A stretch of 64,000 nucleotides of DNA from Clostridia bacterium (GCA_017504165.1 JAFVRR010000006.1:62001-126000); one strand, 5' to 3'. Numbered from the stretch's first letter, positions 16,893 to 26,434 are shown. Notes: generated from the letters alone by a model not told the origin. Numbers and translations are program-made.

Positions 16893-17228
16893 TTAAAACA
16901 TTCCCATTCCTGCGCCAGGCATTTTTTCTTTAACTAATTCTTCAACTTTATCGTAAGCATCGTTAAAAGCGGCAACGATTAAATCTTCAAGCATTTCGTT
17001 ATCGTCAGGGTCTATAACCGACGGGTCGATATTAATGCTTTGAAGTACTTTTTTACCGTTTAAAATAACGGTAACCGCGCCACCTGCTGATTTACCTTCG
17101 ATTTCCGCCTCTTCAAGTTCTTCTTGAGCCCTTTGCATATCTTGTTGCATTTTTTGCGCTTGTTTCATAAGTTGTTGCATTTGGTTTCCGCCGAAACCAC
17201 CGCCAAATCCGCCTTTATATCCTGCCAT
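16893..17228 (-). CDS. ybaB: YbaB/EbfC nucleoid-associated protein
   Basis: A 111-residue DNA-binding protein. A Gly-rich N-terminus precedes a long coiled helix (QQLMKQAQKMQQDMQRAQEE) that forms the tweezer dimer. The beta core contains VTVILNGKKVLQSINIDP, followed by the conserved LEDLIVAAFNDA helix. The position between dnaX and recR is conserved across bacteria and supports the assignment. Confidence 0.96.
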   Translation of the reverse strand: MAGYKGGFGGGFGGNQMQQLMKQAQKMQQDMQRAQEELEEAEIEGKSAGGAVTVILNGKKVLQSINIDPSVIDPDDNEMLEDLIVAAFNDAYDKVEELVKEKMPGAGMGMF

Positions 17229-17268
17229 AATAATTCTCCTTAAATTTTACTTTACCGCTATTAACGGT

Positions 17269-18975
17269 TTATTTTATTTCTACGGTATCACTGAAAAATT
17301 CCGATACCCTATCCTTTTGATTTTGCACGACTTCGCCTTCGCTACCGTCGTTAATTTTCACGTCAAAATCGCCAAAACTTGACGCCAATTCTTTAATAAC
17401 TAATAAGTTATCATCTTTTAAAAGTAAGTTCTTTTCACTTTCGCCAGTTACGTTAATATAAAGAGTGTTTCCGCTAATTGTTGCCGATAATTCTTGGCAC
17501 GCTACCCAAAGTATAGTTTTTCCGGGCATAGTTCTTAACTTTCTAACTATCGTACCCCAAACGCGCCTTGCGTCAACGCTAGGTTTAATAGGCTCAACGT
17601 TTGTTATTTGAGCGGGTTTTTCTTCTACTATTATAGGTTTTTCTTCCACTTTAGGTGTTTCTTTAATAATAGGCTTAGTTTCTATAATAGGTGGAAGTTG
17701 CTCTTTAGGTTTTTCTTCTTTTACTATAGGCGCTTGCTCTTTAGTAACTACGGGCGCTACTTCTACTTTATTAACAGTAGACGTAACTTCTACTTTAGTA
17801 GGTTTAATAAAATCTTCGCTAGAAAGGTTTTTAATCTTGTCTTCTAAAGTTTTAATTCTAGATAATAACGCGTCGATATTCCCGTCGTTTTCAGGTGTAG
17901 ACGCTTTTAGCAACGCGCTTTCAAGTACGTTTCTTTGTTGGGTTGAAAACCTGAGCGCGTTTTCTATACCCGACACGATTTCAAGCGAGCGTAAAATTCT
18001 AACTTCGTTTACCATATTTGCGGTACTTAGCATAGTTTCAAACCTATCGTCTGGTAGAGATAAAATTTCTTTAGCCGTCTTACAAGTTTTAACCACTAAT
18101 AAATCGCGTAAGTACCCCGCTAAATCTTTAACTAATACGCCAATGCTTTTACCGAGCGCCAAAAGTTCATCAGTAGCCGTTAAAACACCGCCGATATTAC
18201 CTAAGAACATATTTTTAACTATATCATTAAGTTTATTTAAATCGGTTGCGCCTAAAACGGATAAAACGTCGTTATACGATAATTTACCATCGCCAATAGA
18301 CACGCATAAATCGGCAACGGATAAAGTATCTCTTACGCTACCTTCGCCCGCCTTAGCAATAGCGGTAACCGCCTCGTCGGTATACTCTTTTCCTATTTCG
18401 TCATAAATCTCACAGACTAAATCGTGTAATTTTTTAGTTTCTATAAGCCTAAAATCAAAGCGCATGCACCTTGAAAGAATGGTCGCAGGGAGTTTTTGAG
18501 GCTCTGTCGTTGCGAGTATAAATATTGCGTGTTTTGGCGGTTCTTCAAGCGTTTTAAGTAATGCGTTAAAAGCCTCTGGGGTCAACATATGCACTTCGTC
18601 GATAATGTAAACTTTATATTTTACGTTTATCGGTGGGTATTGTACGTTTTCCCTAATTTCTCTAACGTGCTCAACTTTATTGTTAGACGCCGCGTCCATT
18701 TCAATAACGTCAATATTGCTTGGGTCGTTCAAACTTTGGCAAGCCAAGCATTTTCCGCAAGGACTGCCGTTTATAGGTTGTAAGCAGTTAACCGCCTTTG
18801 CAAAAATTTTAGCAAGCGAAGTTTTACCCGTACCCCTTGCACCGCAAAAGAGATAGGCGTGACCTATTTTATCCGTCATTATTTGATTTGTTAAAGTTTT
18901 TACAATGACGTCCTGCCCGATAACTTTATCGAAATTAGTCGGTCTAAAACGCCTGTATAACGCCAAATATGCCAT
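17269..18975 (-). CDS. dnaX: DNA polymerase III subunits gamma/tau
   Basis: A 568-residue clamp-loader ATPase. Walker A GARGTGKTS is at about 44-52, the zinc site includes C64 and the CGKCLAC segment, Walker B is IIDEVHML, and the SRC sensor motif is in LSRCMRFDF. After the AAA+ and collar domains comes a low-complexity linker rich in Pro, Glu, Lys and Val (about 385-475), then a tau-specific C-terminal domain. No strong programmed-frameshift site was evident to me. Its stop lies 40 bases before ybaB, and its start follows the sigma-factor gene by one base. Confidence 0.96.
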   Translation of the reverse strand: MAYLALYRRFRPTNFDKVIGQDVIVKTLTNQIMTDKIGHAYLFCGARGTGKTSLAKIFAKAVNCLQPINGSPCGKCLACQSLNDPSNIDVIEMDAASNNKVEHVREIRENVQYPPINVKYKVYIIDEVHMLTPEAFNALLKTLEEPPKHAIFILATTEPQKLPATILSRCMRFDFRLIETKKLHDLVCEIYDEIGKEYTDEAVTAIAKAGEGSVRDTLSVADLCVSIGDGKLSYNDVLSVLGATDLNKLNDIVKNMFLGNIGGVLTATDELLALGKSIGVLVKDLAGYLRDLLVVKTCKTAKEILSLPDDRFETMLSTANMVNEVRILRSLEIVSGIENALRFSTQQRNVLESALLKASTPENDGNIDALLSRIKTLEDKIKNLSSEDFIKPTKVEVTSTVNKVEVAPVVTKEQAPIVKEEKPKEQLPPIIETKPIIKETPKVEEKPIIVEEKPAQITNVEPIKPSVDARRVWGTIVRKLRTMPGKTILWVACQELSATISGNTLYINVTGESEKNLLLKDDNLLVIKELASSFGDFDVKINDGSEGEVVQNQKDRVSEFFSDTVEIK

Positions 18976-18976
18976 T

Positions 18977-19534
18977 TTACTCTCCTATACTTTTAATCTT
19001 TTTCCTTGCCCTTTGCAAAGCGTTGTCAATCGATTTAAAATTCATACCTAAACTCTTAGAAATTTCTTCGTAAGAAAGCCCTTCAAGATATAGGTTTAGT
19101 ACTTTTTGTTCCGTTTTAGAAAGTTTATCGCTAATAAGTTTAATAAGTTCGTTAACCGCCTCTTTACGTATCGTCTCGTCTTCGGGGTTTTCGTTGACAA
19201 AATACTTGTCTAGCCAGGTATCGTACTCTACGCTATCATTGAGCGGTTGCAAATTATTTGCGGAATACTTTTTAACCGCGGTATACAAACTAGACTTAAT
19301 GCAAAGGGTTGCAAAAGTTCTAAAAGAACTTTCCCCCTCTTTATAAAGGTTTACCGCTTTTATAAGCCCGAGCATCCCCTCTTGCAAAAGGTCTTCGTAA
19401 TCAGCGCCAAGCAGATACAAATTACGCGCAAAATACTTGACCGTTTTAGTGTACCTATCGTAAATGATATTAAACGCGGTGGCATCCCCACTTTTATATA
19501 AACTAACTAATTGTTCGTCTGAAATAATTTCCAT
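18977..19534 (-). CDS. sigH: SigH-type sigma-70 family factor
   Basis: A 185-residue sigma factor with region 2 (YDRYTKTVKYFARN...DYEDLLQEGMLGLIKAVNLY) and region 4 (LSKTEQKVLNLYLEGLSYEEISKSLGMNFKSIDNALQRARKKI). Length and gene order mrnC-rlmB-sigH match the Bacillus/Clostridium sigH locus, where SigH starts sporulation. Synteny is the main basis for the name. The ATG overlaps the rlmB stop by one base, and the gene is one base ahead of dnaX, so this transition-state sigma factor is apparently co-transcribed with replication genes. Confidence 0.85.
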   Translation of the reverse strand: MEIISDEQLVSLYKSGDATAFNIIYDRYTKTVKYFARNLYLLGADYEDLLQEGMLGLIKAVNLYKEGESSFRTFATLCIKSSLYTAVKKYSANNLQPLNDSVEYDTWLDKYFVNENPEDETIRKEAVNELIKLISDKLSKTEQKVLNLYLEGLSYEEISKSLGMNFKSIDNALQRARKKIKSIGE

Positions 19535-20253
19535 TATAACCTTTGTCTTAACGCTTCAAACACCGCTACGCCACACGCAACCGACGCGTTTAAAGAATTT
19601 ACCTTACCTTTCATTGGAATAGTGATAATAGCGTCGCACTTTTCTTTAGTAAGCCTATTAACGCCAGTATCTTCACCGCCGACGACTATTGCTATTCTGC
19701 CTTTAAGGTCGGTTTTATAAATATCGCTACCGCCGATTTCTAAAGCATAAGTCCAAAAACCGTTGTCCTTTAACTCGTCAATCGTAGCGTTAATATTAGT
19801 TACCCTAGCAACATCAATATGATTAGCGCTACCTTCCGATACGCGCATTACCGTTTCGTTGACTTGCGCGCTCCTACGCTTGCCGATAATAACGCCGTCA
19901 ACCCCCGCGCATTCGCTAACCCTTAAAATACTACCTAAATTATGCGGGTCTTCAACGCCGTCTAAAATAACTAAAAAGGCATCTTCTTTGCCGTCTAGTT
20001 TTTTAAGCATTTCATCAAAGTCTGCGTAAACGTAATCGGAAACGAAGGCTATAAAGCCTTGATGTCGTCTAGTTTCCGTTTCTTTGTCCATAATCGCCTT
20101 TTCAACGAATTGGAATTTACAGCCCCTTTGTCTAATAGCGTTAATAACCCCGCGAGATTCGTTGTCGCGCATGCCATTCATTACTAAAATTTTATCAATA
20201 GTCTTGTCCGTTTTAAGCAGTTCTAAAACGGCGTTTCTTCCTTCAATTTTCAT
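19534..20253 (-). CDS. rlmB: 23S rRNA 2'-O-ribose methyltransferase (RlmB/TrmH family)
   Basis: A 239-residue SPOUT methyltransferase. The N-terminal substrate-binding domain starts with EGRNAVLELL. The knot motifs are DPHNLGSILR (motif 1), GGEDTGVNRL (motif 2) and NSLNASVACGVAVFE (motif 3). It methylates a ribose in 23S rRNA; G2251 is the known RlmB target. It overlaps mrnC by 11 bases, consistent with translational coupling in the mrnC-rlmB-sigH operon. Confidence 0.93.
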   Translation of the reverse strand: MKIEGRNAVLELLKTDKTIDKILVMNGMRDNESRGVINAIRQRGCKFQFVEKAIMDKETETRRHQGFIAFVSDYVYADFDEMLKKLDGKEDAFLVILDGVEDPHNLGSILRVSECAGVDGVIIGKRRSAQVNETVMRVSEGSANHIDVARVTNINATIDELKDNGFWTYALEIGGSDIYKTDLKGRIAIVVGGEDTGVNRLTKEKCDAIITIPMKGKVNSLNASVACGVAVFEALRQRL

Positions 20254-20659
20254 CTTTTATTTCCTTTTCTTCTTCGTAATTTAATAAATAATTGAGCCTT
20301 TCGATATTTCCGGTTACGTATAAAAACCCAACTAGCGCCTCAAAACCCGTAGCCTTGTTGTATTCGCCAACCGACGCGTTTTTCGCCCTAGTGCCCTTTT
20401 TAGTATTTCTCGCCCTCTTAAAGACGTCAATTTCCTCTTCGGTAAGTATGGGATAAATTTTATCAAAAAAGTTCGCTTGAGCAGACGCCCTTACCATTTC
20501 CGCCGTCTTTTTATTTAAATTGTACCCTTTATCGTCCTTTTCAAAAACCAACATTTCTCTAACGTATAAAGAGTGTACGGCATCGCCTATAAAAGCAAGC
20601 GTTACGGAACTTAATTGTTTAGCCGTTTTCACGTCTAACTTGTCTTCCAACTTAAACAA
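20243..20659 (-). CDS. mrnC: Mini-ribonuclease III
   Basis: A 138-residue RNase III catalytic domain without a double-stranded-RNA-binding domain. The family motif FIGDAVHSLYVRE at residues 24-36 contains the metal-binding Asp, and ATGFEALVGFLYVTG near 105-119 is the second metal motif. In Bacillus it matures 23S rRNA. It is the first gene of the mrnC-rlmB-sigH cluster. Confidence 0.95.
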   Translation of the reverse strand: MFKLEDKLDVKTAKQLSSVTLAFIGDAVHSLYVREMLVFEKDDKGYNLNKKTAEMVRASAQANFFDKIYPILTEEEIDVFKRARNTKKGTRAKNASVGEYNKATGFEALVGFLYVTGNIERLNYLLNYEEEKEIKDEN

Positions 20660-20735
20660 TATACCACCCCATTAAATAAAATATATTATAGTATAACATA
20701 TTATAAAAATCTTTACAAGCATATAATTTACTTTT

Positions 20736-21443
20736 TTACAATTTGTAAAAATATCTTATCACCCCAAGATATATTGCTTTTGATAGGGTTTTTTGATAAC
20801 TTTTCGACGCCAATAAACTCTCTTCTTCAGGGTTAGATAAAAACCCACATTCCACGATAACCGCAGGCATTTTTAGAAAATTAAGAAGGTAATAATCCCC
20901 CGACAACGCGTCGAACATTCGCTTAGATTCCTTTAATAAATTGAGTTCTAACTGTATGCCGTCGGCAAGAATTTTAGAAGTATCGTTGCCCTTTTTAAAA
21001 AATACTTGCGCGCCACGCCTATACTCTTTGGCATAAGTGTTTAAATGAATAGATATGAATACGTCGGGATTAAAATTATTAGTAATTTCCACCCTTTTTT
21101 GCAAATCGCGTTTTTTAAAACCCGGCGATAAGTCGTCGTAAAGTCCGTTATCGTCGGTCCTAGTCAATAATACGTTATAACCACCCTTTATAAAAAGGCT
21201 TTCAAGTTCAAAGGCAATTTGCAAGTTTATTTCGCTTTCTAACGTATTATTTTTACCTGTAGCGCCTTTGTCAATTCCACCGTGTCCAGCATCAATAACC
21301 ACGCTATAGCGCGGTTTTGGGCTATTTTGAAAGGTTTCTTTTACTTGATTTTTTACGTAAAAAACCAGTAGATAACCGCATAGAATTATAAAAATAAAAA
21401 GTAGAGAAAAAAGTTTATTTTTAAGTTTTTTTATCGCGTTCAT
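20736..21443 (-). CDS. cwlD: N-acetylmuramoyl-L-alanine amidase, CwlD type
   Basis: A 235-residue membrane-anchored amidase_3. One N-terminal membrane segment (residues 11-30) is followed by the catalytic domain. Zinc ligands are visible: H54 in DAGHGGIDKG, the glutamate in LESEINL, and the histidine in ISIHLN. The final catalytic glutamate is in VECGFLSN. Size and layout match CwlD, which forms muramic lactam in spore cortex; general daughter-cell amidases are the alternative. The presence of spoIVA and spoIIID favours CwlD. Confidence 0.83.
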   Translation of the reverse strand: MNAIKKLKNKLFSLLFIFIILCGYLLVFYVKNQVKETFQNSPKPRYSVVIDAGHGGIDKGATGKNNTLESEINLQIAFELESLFIKGGYNVLLTRTDDNGLYDDLSPGFKKRDLQKRVEITNNFNPDVFISIHLNTYAKEYRRGAQVFFKKGNDTSKILADGIQLELNLLKESKRMFDALSGDYYLLNFLKMPAVIVECGFLSNPEEESLLASKSYQKTLSKAIYLGVIRYFYKL

Positions 21444-21480
21444 AAAAAAATTATATTTTCACGCTTAGTTTTTTATGCAA

Positions 21481-21498
21481 AAGCCGTTATAACGGCTT
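21481..21498. promoter_or_regulatory. 18-bp perfect palindrome upstream of the glnN promoter
   Basis: AAGCCGTTATAACGGCTT is a perfect palindrome centred about 37 bases upstream of the -35 box of the glnN promoter. It could be an operator for a dimeric regulator. It does not match the GlnR consensus TGTNA-N7-TNACA, so this is a candidate only. Confidence 0.35.
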
Positions 21499-21525
21499 AA
21501 TTATGCGGTTAATTTATTAAAAAAG

Positions 21526-21554
21526 TTGACAATATAAAAACATTTATATATAAT
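21526..21554 (+). promoter_or_regulatory. Consensus promoter of glnN
   Basis: A perfect sigma-A promoter: TTGACA (21526-21531), a 17-base spacer and TATAAT (21549-21554). The predicted start near 21561 gives a leader of about 380 bases before the glnN ATG. Confidence 0.9.
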
Positions 21555-21593
21555 AAAGTGTATATATTGACAAATATTTTCGCCAAGTTTAAA

Positions 21594-21902
21594 CAAAGTA
21601 CAATTTTAAAGCACTAATAACGAGTTAGGCGAGGCTCTTGCTACTTTGCTTAATCAAAGTGATTATTTAAAGCACTAGATGCAAGTTAGACAAGGCTCTT
21701 AAATTTTTACGGACACAATTGACCTTTTGGGTCATTGGGGTCGTAATAAATTTATAGAAACGCAGAAATGCGCGATATACGAATACTGAAACAAAGTACA
21801 ATTTTAAAGCACTAGATGCAAGTTAGACAAGGCTCTTAAATTTTTACGGACACAATTGACCTTTTGGGTCATTGGGGTCGTAATAAATTTATAGAAACGC
21901 AG
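21594..21902 (+). repeat. Threefold repeat array in the glnN leader, with a 100-bp perfect duplication
   Basis: Bases 21666-21765 and 21803-21902 are identical over 100 bp, with a 137-bp period. A third, diverged unit begins at 21594 and shares the first 23 bases of the 21792 unit. All three contain a core of the form C(A/G)AGTTAG(A/G)C(A/G)AGGC (21621-21635, 21682-21696, 21819-21833). Each full unit can fold into a long hairpin from AAATTTTTACGGAC to GTCGTAATAAATTT with inner stem TGACC/GGTCA. The array lies wholly within the untranslated leader and carries no reading frame. Confidence 0.92.
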
Positions 21903-21930
21903 TATAACGACGCATATAGGGCTTTAAAAA

Positions 21931-21938
21931 GGGGGGGG
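21931..21938 (+). promoter_or_regulatory. Unusual G8 tract as glnN ribosome binding site
   Basis: A run of eight G residues four bases before the glnN ATG forms the Shine-Dalgarno sequence (AAGGGGGGGG). Homopolymer runs of this length are prone to slippage, which would alter spacing without touching the coding frame. Confidence 0.75.
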
Positions 21939-21942
21939 TTAT

Positions 21943-24024
21943 ATGAACATACCTGAAATTTTTGCAGAAAACGTATTCAATGAAGAAGTTATGAAAAAAA
22001 CGTTGCCTGAAGAGGTTTTCAATTCACTTAAAAGCACACTTGAAGAGGGCGTATCGCTCGACTTAAGCGTTGCTCAAAAGGTTGCGGATGCAATGAAGAA
22101 TTGGGCAATAGAAAAAGGCGCAACGCATTATACGCATTGGTTTCAACCAATGACTGGTATTACTGCCGAAAAACACGACAGTTTTATTTCCCCAACCAAA
22201 AACGGCAAAGTTATAATGGAATTTAGCGGTAAAGAACTTATTAAAGGCGAATCGGACGCGTCCAGTCTTCCTAACGGCGGCACGCGCGCAACCTTTGAGG
22301 CGCGTGGTTATACCGTTTGGGACCCATCTTCATACGTTTTTGTAAAGGATAACACTTTATATATCCCTACAGCATTCTGTTCTTACGGCGGTGAATCTTT
22401 AGATAAAAAAACACCGCTTCTCCGCTCTTCCGAGGCGCTTAATAAGCAAGTTTTAAGGGTACTTAACGCCCTTGGCAACAACGAAGTTAAAAGCGTTAAA
22501 GTAACGGTTGGCCCTGAACAAGAATATTTCTTAATCGATAAAGAAATGGCGAATAAGCGTGAAGATTTAGTGTTCACGGGCAGAACTTTATTCGGCGCAA
22601 AGCCACCTAAAGGTCAAGAACTTGACGACCATTATTACGGCGCAATTAAGCCAAGAGTTAAAAGTTTTATGGAAGAACTTGACAAAGAACTTTGGAAACT
22701 TGGCATTTTAGCAAAGACGGAACATAACGAGGCTGCTCCCGCTCAACACGAACTTGCCCCTATTTATACTACGGTTAACATCGCAACGGACAACAACCAA
22801 CTTACGATGGAACTTATGAAAAAGATTGCGGACAAGCACGATTTAGTTTGTTTACTTCACGAAAAGCCTTTTAAAGGCGTATCAGGTAGCGGTAAACACA
22901 ACAACTGGTCTATTACTACCGACACGGGCGTAAACTTATTCGACCCGGGCGAAACGCCTGACGATAATTTAAGATTTTTACTCTTTATCTCAGCGGTAAT
23001 TAAGGCAACCGATAATTATCAAGACTTACTTCGCGCATCTATTGCAAGCGCGGGTAACGACCACCGCTTGGGCTCTAGCGAAGCGCCACCTGCGATTATC
23101 TCTATATATTTAGGTGACGATTTATATTCTTGCTTAACCGCGTTTGAAGAAAACGGCTACAAAAACAAGAATAAAGGGGTTATGAAACTCGGTGCAAAAA
23201 TTCTTCCTACCCTTCCTAAAGATACTACGGATAGAAATAGGACTTCCCCTATTGCCTTTACGGGTAACAAGTTTGAATTTAGAATGGTAGGCGCAAGCGA
23301 TTCCGTTGCAGACTGTAACGTTACGCTCAACACGATTGTTGCCGAAAGTTTATCAATTTTTGCCGACAAACTCGAAAAATCTAAAAACGTTAATAAAACT
23401 TTACACGATATTATCGTTGAAACCTTTAAAGAACATAAACGCATTCTATTTAACGGAAACAACTATTCTGAAGAATGGCTTAACGAGGCAAAGGCAAGGG
23501 GGCTTATGAACCTAGCATCTACCCCTGAAGCGCTTGAAACACTTACGCTTGACAAAAACGTTTCGTTATTTGAAAAGCATAAAGTTTTATCTTCTACTGA
23601 AATTTCGGCAAGACAACACATAATGTTCCAAAACTATTGCCGTATCATTAGAATTGAGGCGCTTACAATGATTGAAATGGCTAAAAAGCAAATTTACCCT
23701 GCAATCAACGAATACGTATGCAAACTTTGTGAAACTATAAAAGCAAAAAAAGCATTAAAAGCATCGTATAAAACGGATGCGGAAATTGCCAAAAAACTTT
23801 CTGAAATTAACGAAAAAATCTACGAAAAAGTAAACTATCTTGAATATTTACTTTCTAAAAGAAAAACTATATCTAACCCTAAAGAAAAGGCGTTTTTCTT
23901 TAAAAACGAAGTTTTAGAATGTATGGCTAGCCTTAGGTTGTACGTTGACGATGCGGAAAAGATAACCGATGAAAAATATTGGCCTTTCCCATCGTATACA
24001 AAACTTTTATTCAGCGTTAACTAA
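21943..24024 (+). CDS. glnN: Glutamine synthetase type III
   Basis: A 693-residue GSIII enzyme that makes glutamine from glutamate, ammonia and ATP. It is much longer than GSI (about 450). Characteristic segments are [34 protein letters not shown] near the N-terminus, [11 protein letters not shown] (metal-binding glutamates), [12 protein letters not shown], and HNNWSI with the ATP-site residues. The long C-terminal helical region is typical of GSIII. It is the main ammonium-assimilation enzyme visible here. Expression is probably governed by the strong promoter and the repeat-containing leader. A terminator follows. Confidence 0.96.
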   Translation: MNIPEIFAENVFNEEVMKKTLPEEVFNSLKSTLEEGVSLDLSVAQKVADAMKNWAIEKGATHYTHWFQPMTGITAEKHDSFISPTKNGKVIMEFSGKELIKGESDASSLPNGGTRATFEARGYTVWDPSSYVFVKDNTLYIPTAFCSYGGESLDKKTPLLRSSEALNKQVLRVLNALGNNEVKSVKVTVGPEQEYFLIDKEMANKREDLVFTGRTLFGAKPPKGQELDDHYYGAIKPRVKSFMEELDKELWKLGILAKTEHNEAAPAQHELAPIYTTVNIATDNNQLTMELMKKIADKHDLVCLLHEKPFKGVSGSGKHNNWSITTDTGVNLFDPGETPDDNLRFLLFISAVIKATDNYQDLLRASIASAGNDHRLGSSEAPPAIISIYLGDDLYSCLTAFEENGYKNKNKGVMKLGAKILPTLPKDTTDRNRTSPIAFTGNKFEFRMVGASDSVADCNVTLNTIVAESLSIFADKLEKSKNVNKTLHDIIVETFKEHKRILFNGNNYSEEWLNEAKARGLMNLASTPEALETLTLDKNVSLFEKHKVLSSTEISARQHIMFQNYCRIIRIEALTMIEMAKKQIYPAINEYVCKLCETIKAKKALKASYKTDAEIAKKLSEINEKIYEKVNYLEYLLSKRKTISNPKEKAFFFKNEVLECMASLRLYVDDAEKITDEKYWPFPSYTKLLFSVN

Positions 24025-24031
24025 ACAAATG

Positions 24032-24060
24032 GGGTGCTTGTTTAAAGCACCCTGCAATTT
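24032..24060 (+). terminator. Terminator of glnN
   Basis: GGGTGCTT (24032-24039) pairs with AAGCACCC (24045-24052), followed by a moderately T-rich tract. Confidence 0.75.
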
Positions 24061-24142
24061 TATTATTTTGTATTCAAAGTGCAATCAATTAAAGCGTTTT
24101 GTTTTTTTATTTAATAAAAAATTAAAATTAAGTTAAAATCGT

Positions 24143-24171
24143 TTGCAATAAAAAACGCTTTGATATACAAT
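24143..24171 (+). promoter_or_regulatory. Promoter of serC-serA
   Basis: TTGCAA (24143-24148), 17-base spacer, TACAAT (24166-24171), about 33 bases ahead of the serC ATG, which has a good SD (TTAGGAG). Confidence 0.65.
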
Positions 24172-24203
24172 ATTACCATTATTTAAATTTAGGAGTTTTA
24201 AAA

Positions 24204-25277
24204 ATGAGAGTTTATAATTTTGCGGCAGGTCCATCAACTTTACCACTTGACGTATTAAAAGAGGCGCAAAAAGACTTTTTAGATTATAACAATTCGGGAA
24301 TGAGCATAACGGAAATGAGCCACCGCTCAAAAACCTTTATGGCGGTTAACGACGAGGCTAACGCCCTTCTCCGCGAACTTCTTAATATTCCCGAAGATTA
24401 CAGCGTATTATTCGTTCAAGGCGGTGCATCGCAACAATTCGCGGCAGTACCCCTTAACCTTATGACGACGGGCGTTGCAGACTATATCGTAACAGGCAAC
24501 TTTGCGGGTAAAGCGCAAGAAGAAGGCGCTAAATACGGCACGGCAAACATTATTGCATCGTCTAAAGATAAAAACTTTACCTACATTCCAGACGTTGACA
24601 GTTTAAAATATTCCGATAACGCAAGTTACGTACATATTACTTCAAACAACACCATTTTCGGTACAAGATACACTAAATTCCCAAAGACTAACGCCCCACT
24701 CGTTGCGGATATGTCATCTAACATTTTAAGTGAAGAAATTAACGTATCGGACTTTGGCTTAATTTACGCGGGCGCTCAAAAGAACGTTGCCCCTGCAGGC
24801 GTAACTATCGTTATTATTAAAAACGAACTTCTTGGCAAACAAATGGACATATGCCCAACTATGCTTAGTTATCAAACTCAAGCCAAAAACGACAGTTTGT
24901 ATAACACTCCGCCTTGTTTCCCTATCTACATTGCAATGCTTGTGTTTAGACACCTTAAAAAATTAGGCGGTGTTAAAGAAATTCAAAAAATCAACGAATA
25001 TAAAGCAAGCTTATTATACGACTTTATCGATAATTCTTCACTTTATAAAAATAGCGTTAACCCTAAAGACCGTTCTATTATGAACGTACCTTTTGTTACG
25101 GGTAGCGAAGAACTTGACGCTAAATTCGTTAAAGAGGCAACTGCAAACGGGCTTGTATCACTTAAAGGTCATAGATTAGTTGGCGGTATGCGTGCAAGCA
25201 TTTACAACGCTATGCCTGTTGAAGGGGTTAAAGCGCTTATTGAATTTATGAAAAAATTTGAATTGGAAAATAAATAA
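24204..25277 (+). CDS. serC: Phosphoserine aminotransferase
   Basis: A 357-residue class V PLP aminotransferase converting 3-phosphohydroxypyruvate and glutamate to phosphoserine. The N-terminus (YNFAAGPSTLPLDVL) and GGASQQFAAVP are diagnostic, and the Schiff-base lysine is in YAGAQKNVAPAGV at about 193. HRLVGGMRASIYNAMP near the C-terminus binds the phosphate. serA follows after two bases, so the two form an operon. The third step, phosphoserine phosphatase, is not encoded next to them. Confidence 0.97.
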   Translation: MRVYNFAAGPSTLPLDVLKEAQKDFLDYNNSGMSITEMSHRSKTFMAVNDEANALLRELLNIPEDYSVLFVQGGASQQFAAVPLNLMTTGVADYIVTGNFAGKAQEEGAKYGTANIIASSKDKNFTYIPDVDSLKYSDNASYVHITSNNTIFGTRYTKFPKTNAPLVADMSSNILSEEINVSDFGLIYAGAQKNVAPAGVTIVIIKNELLGKQMDICPTMLSYQTQAKNDSLYNTPPCFPIYIAMLVFRHLKKLGGVKEIQKINEYKASLLYDFIDNSSLYKNSVNPKDRSIMNVPFVTGSEELDAKFVKEATANGLVSLKGHRLVGGMRASIYNAMPVEGVKALIEFMKKFELENK

Positions 25278-25279
25278 TT

Positions 25280-26434
25280 ATGAAAAACATTTTAACACTT
25301 AATGCTATTAGCAACAAAATTGACAAAGTATTTGGAATTGACTATAACGTTTCTGACGTTGCTACCGACCCTGTTGGTATCTTAGTTAGAAGTTTTGATA
25401 TGCACGACTACGACTTACCGTCGTCAGTTTTAGCAATTTCTAGGGCGGGCGCAGGCGTTAACAATATTCCTATTGAAGAATACGCTAAAAAAGGCGTTGT
25501 GGTATTTAATACCCCGGGCGCTAACGCAAACGCGGTATCAGAACTTGTTTTAACCGCACTTTTAATGGGCTCTAGAAAAATTGTTAAGGCTATTGATTGG
25601 GTTAAGACTTTAAAAGATGACGAAAACCTTGCTAAAACGGTTGAAAAGGGTAAAAAAGAATTCGTTGGTCAAGAAATTTACGGCAAAAAACTTGGCGTTA
25701 TCGGTCTTGGCGCTATTGGCGCAAGGGTTGCAAACACCGCAATCGGCTTAGGTATGGAAGTTTTAGGCTACGACCCTTATTTATCCGTTGCAAACGCCCT
25801 TCACTTATCACGCCACATTGACGTAACTGACGATATTGACGAACTTTATAAAAGTTGCGATTATATCACAATTCACGTTCCTTTCGTTGAAAGTAATAGA
25901 AATATGATTAACGAACAAAAACTCAACCTTATGAAAAAGGGCGTAGTTGTAATTAACTGCGCAAGGGGTGAACTTGTTGATAACGAATCTATTTTAAAAG
26001 CGGTAAAATCGGGCAAAGTTTCTAGATATATTACAGACTTCCCTAAAGCGGAACTTATCGGCGAAGAAAACATTATTTGTATACCACACCTTGGCGCATC
26101 TACCCCAGAGGCGGAAGACAACTGCGCGGTTATGGCAGCAAAAGAACTTATCGACTATATTGAAAACGGCAACGTTAAAAATAGCGTTAACTACCCTACT
26201 TGCGTTGCGCCTAGAAACTCTAACGTAAGAATTTGTATTCTTCACTTAAATCAACAAAATATGATTGCGCAATTCACTACCATTTTAGCGGAAAACAATA
26301 TCAACATTGATAACTTCGTTAACTCTAGTAAAGGAAACTTTGCGTACTCTATTATCGACATTCCTGAAATTAACGATAACGCCTTTAACGCATTATCAAA
26401 TATTGACGGCATTATTAAAATTAGAAAAATTTAA
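25280..26434 (+). CDS. serA: D-3-Phosphoglycerate dehydrogenase (ACT-domain form)
   Basis: A 384-residue NAD-dependent 2-hydroxyacid dehydrogenase, first enzyme of serine synthesis. The nucleotide motif GLGAIGARVANTAIGLG lies at about 148-164. The catalytic arginine is in NCARGELVD, and the histidine in CIPHLGAST. The last 70 residues (LHLNQQNMIAQFTTILAE...) are an ACT domain that may sense serine. There is no extra ASB domain, so this is the intermediate-length type. Co-transcribed with serC and followed by a terminator. Confidence 0.95.
   Translation: MKNILTLNAISNKIDKVFGIDYNVSDVATDPVGILVRSFDMHDYDLPSSVLAISRAGAGVNNIPIEEYAKKGVVVFNTPGANANAVSELVLTALLMGSRKIVKAIDWVKTLKDDENLAKTVEKGKKEFVGQEIYGKKLGVIGLGAIGARVANTAIGLGMEVLGYDPYLSVANALHLSRHIDVTDDIDELYKSCDYITIHVPFVESNRNMINEQKLNLMKKGVVVINCARGELVDNESILKAVKSGKVSRYITDFPKAELIGEENIICIPHLGASTPEAEDNCAVMAAKELIDYIENGNVKNSVNYPTCVAPRNSNVRICILHLNQQNMIAQFTTILAENNINIDNFVNSSKGNFAYSIIDIPEINDNAFNALSNIDGIIKIRKI

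Noticed and set aside
17608..18406. Two long plus-strand open frames (79 and 189 codons) opposite dnaX
   Set aside because: They lie antisense to dnaX, have no SD, and the first is a Phe/Tyr/Arg-rich translation of the dnaX low-complexity linker.
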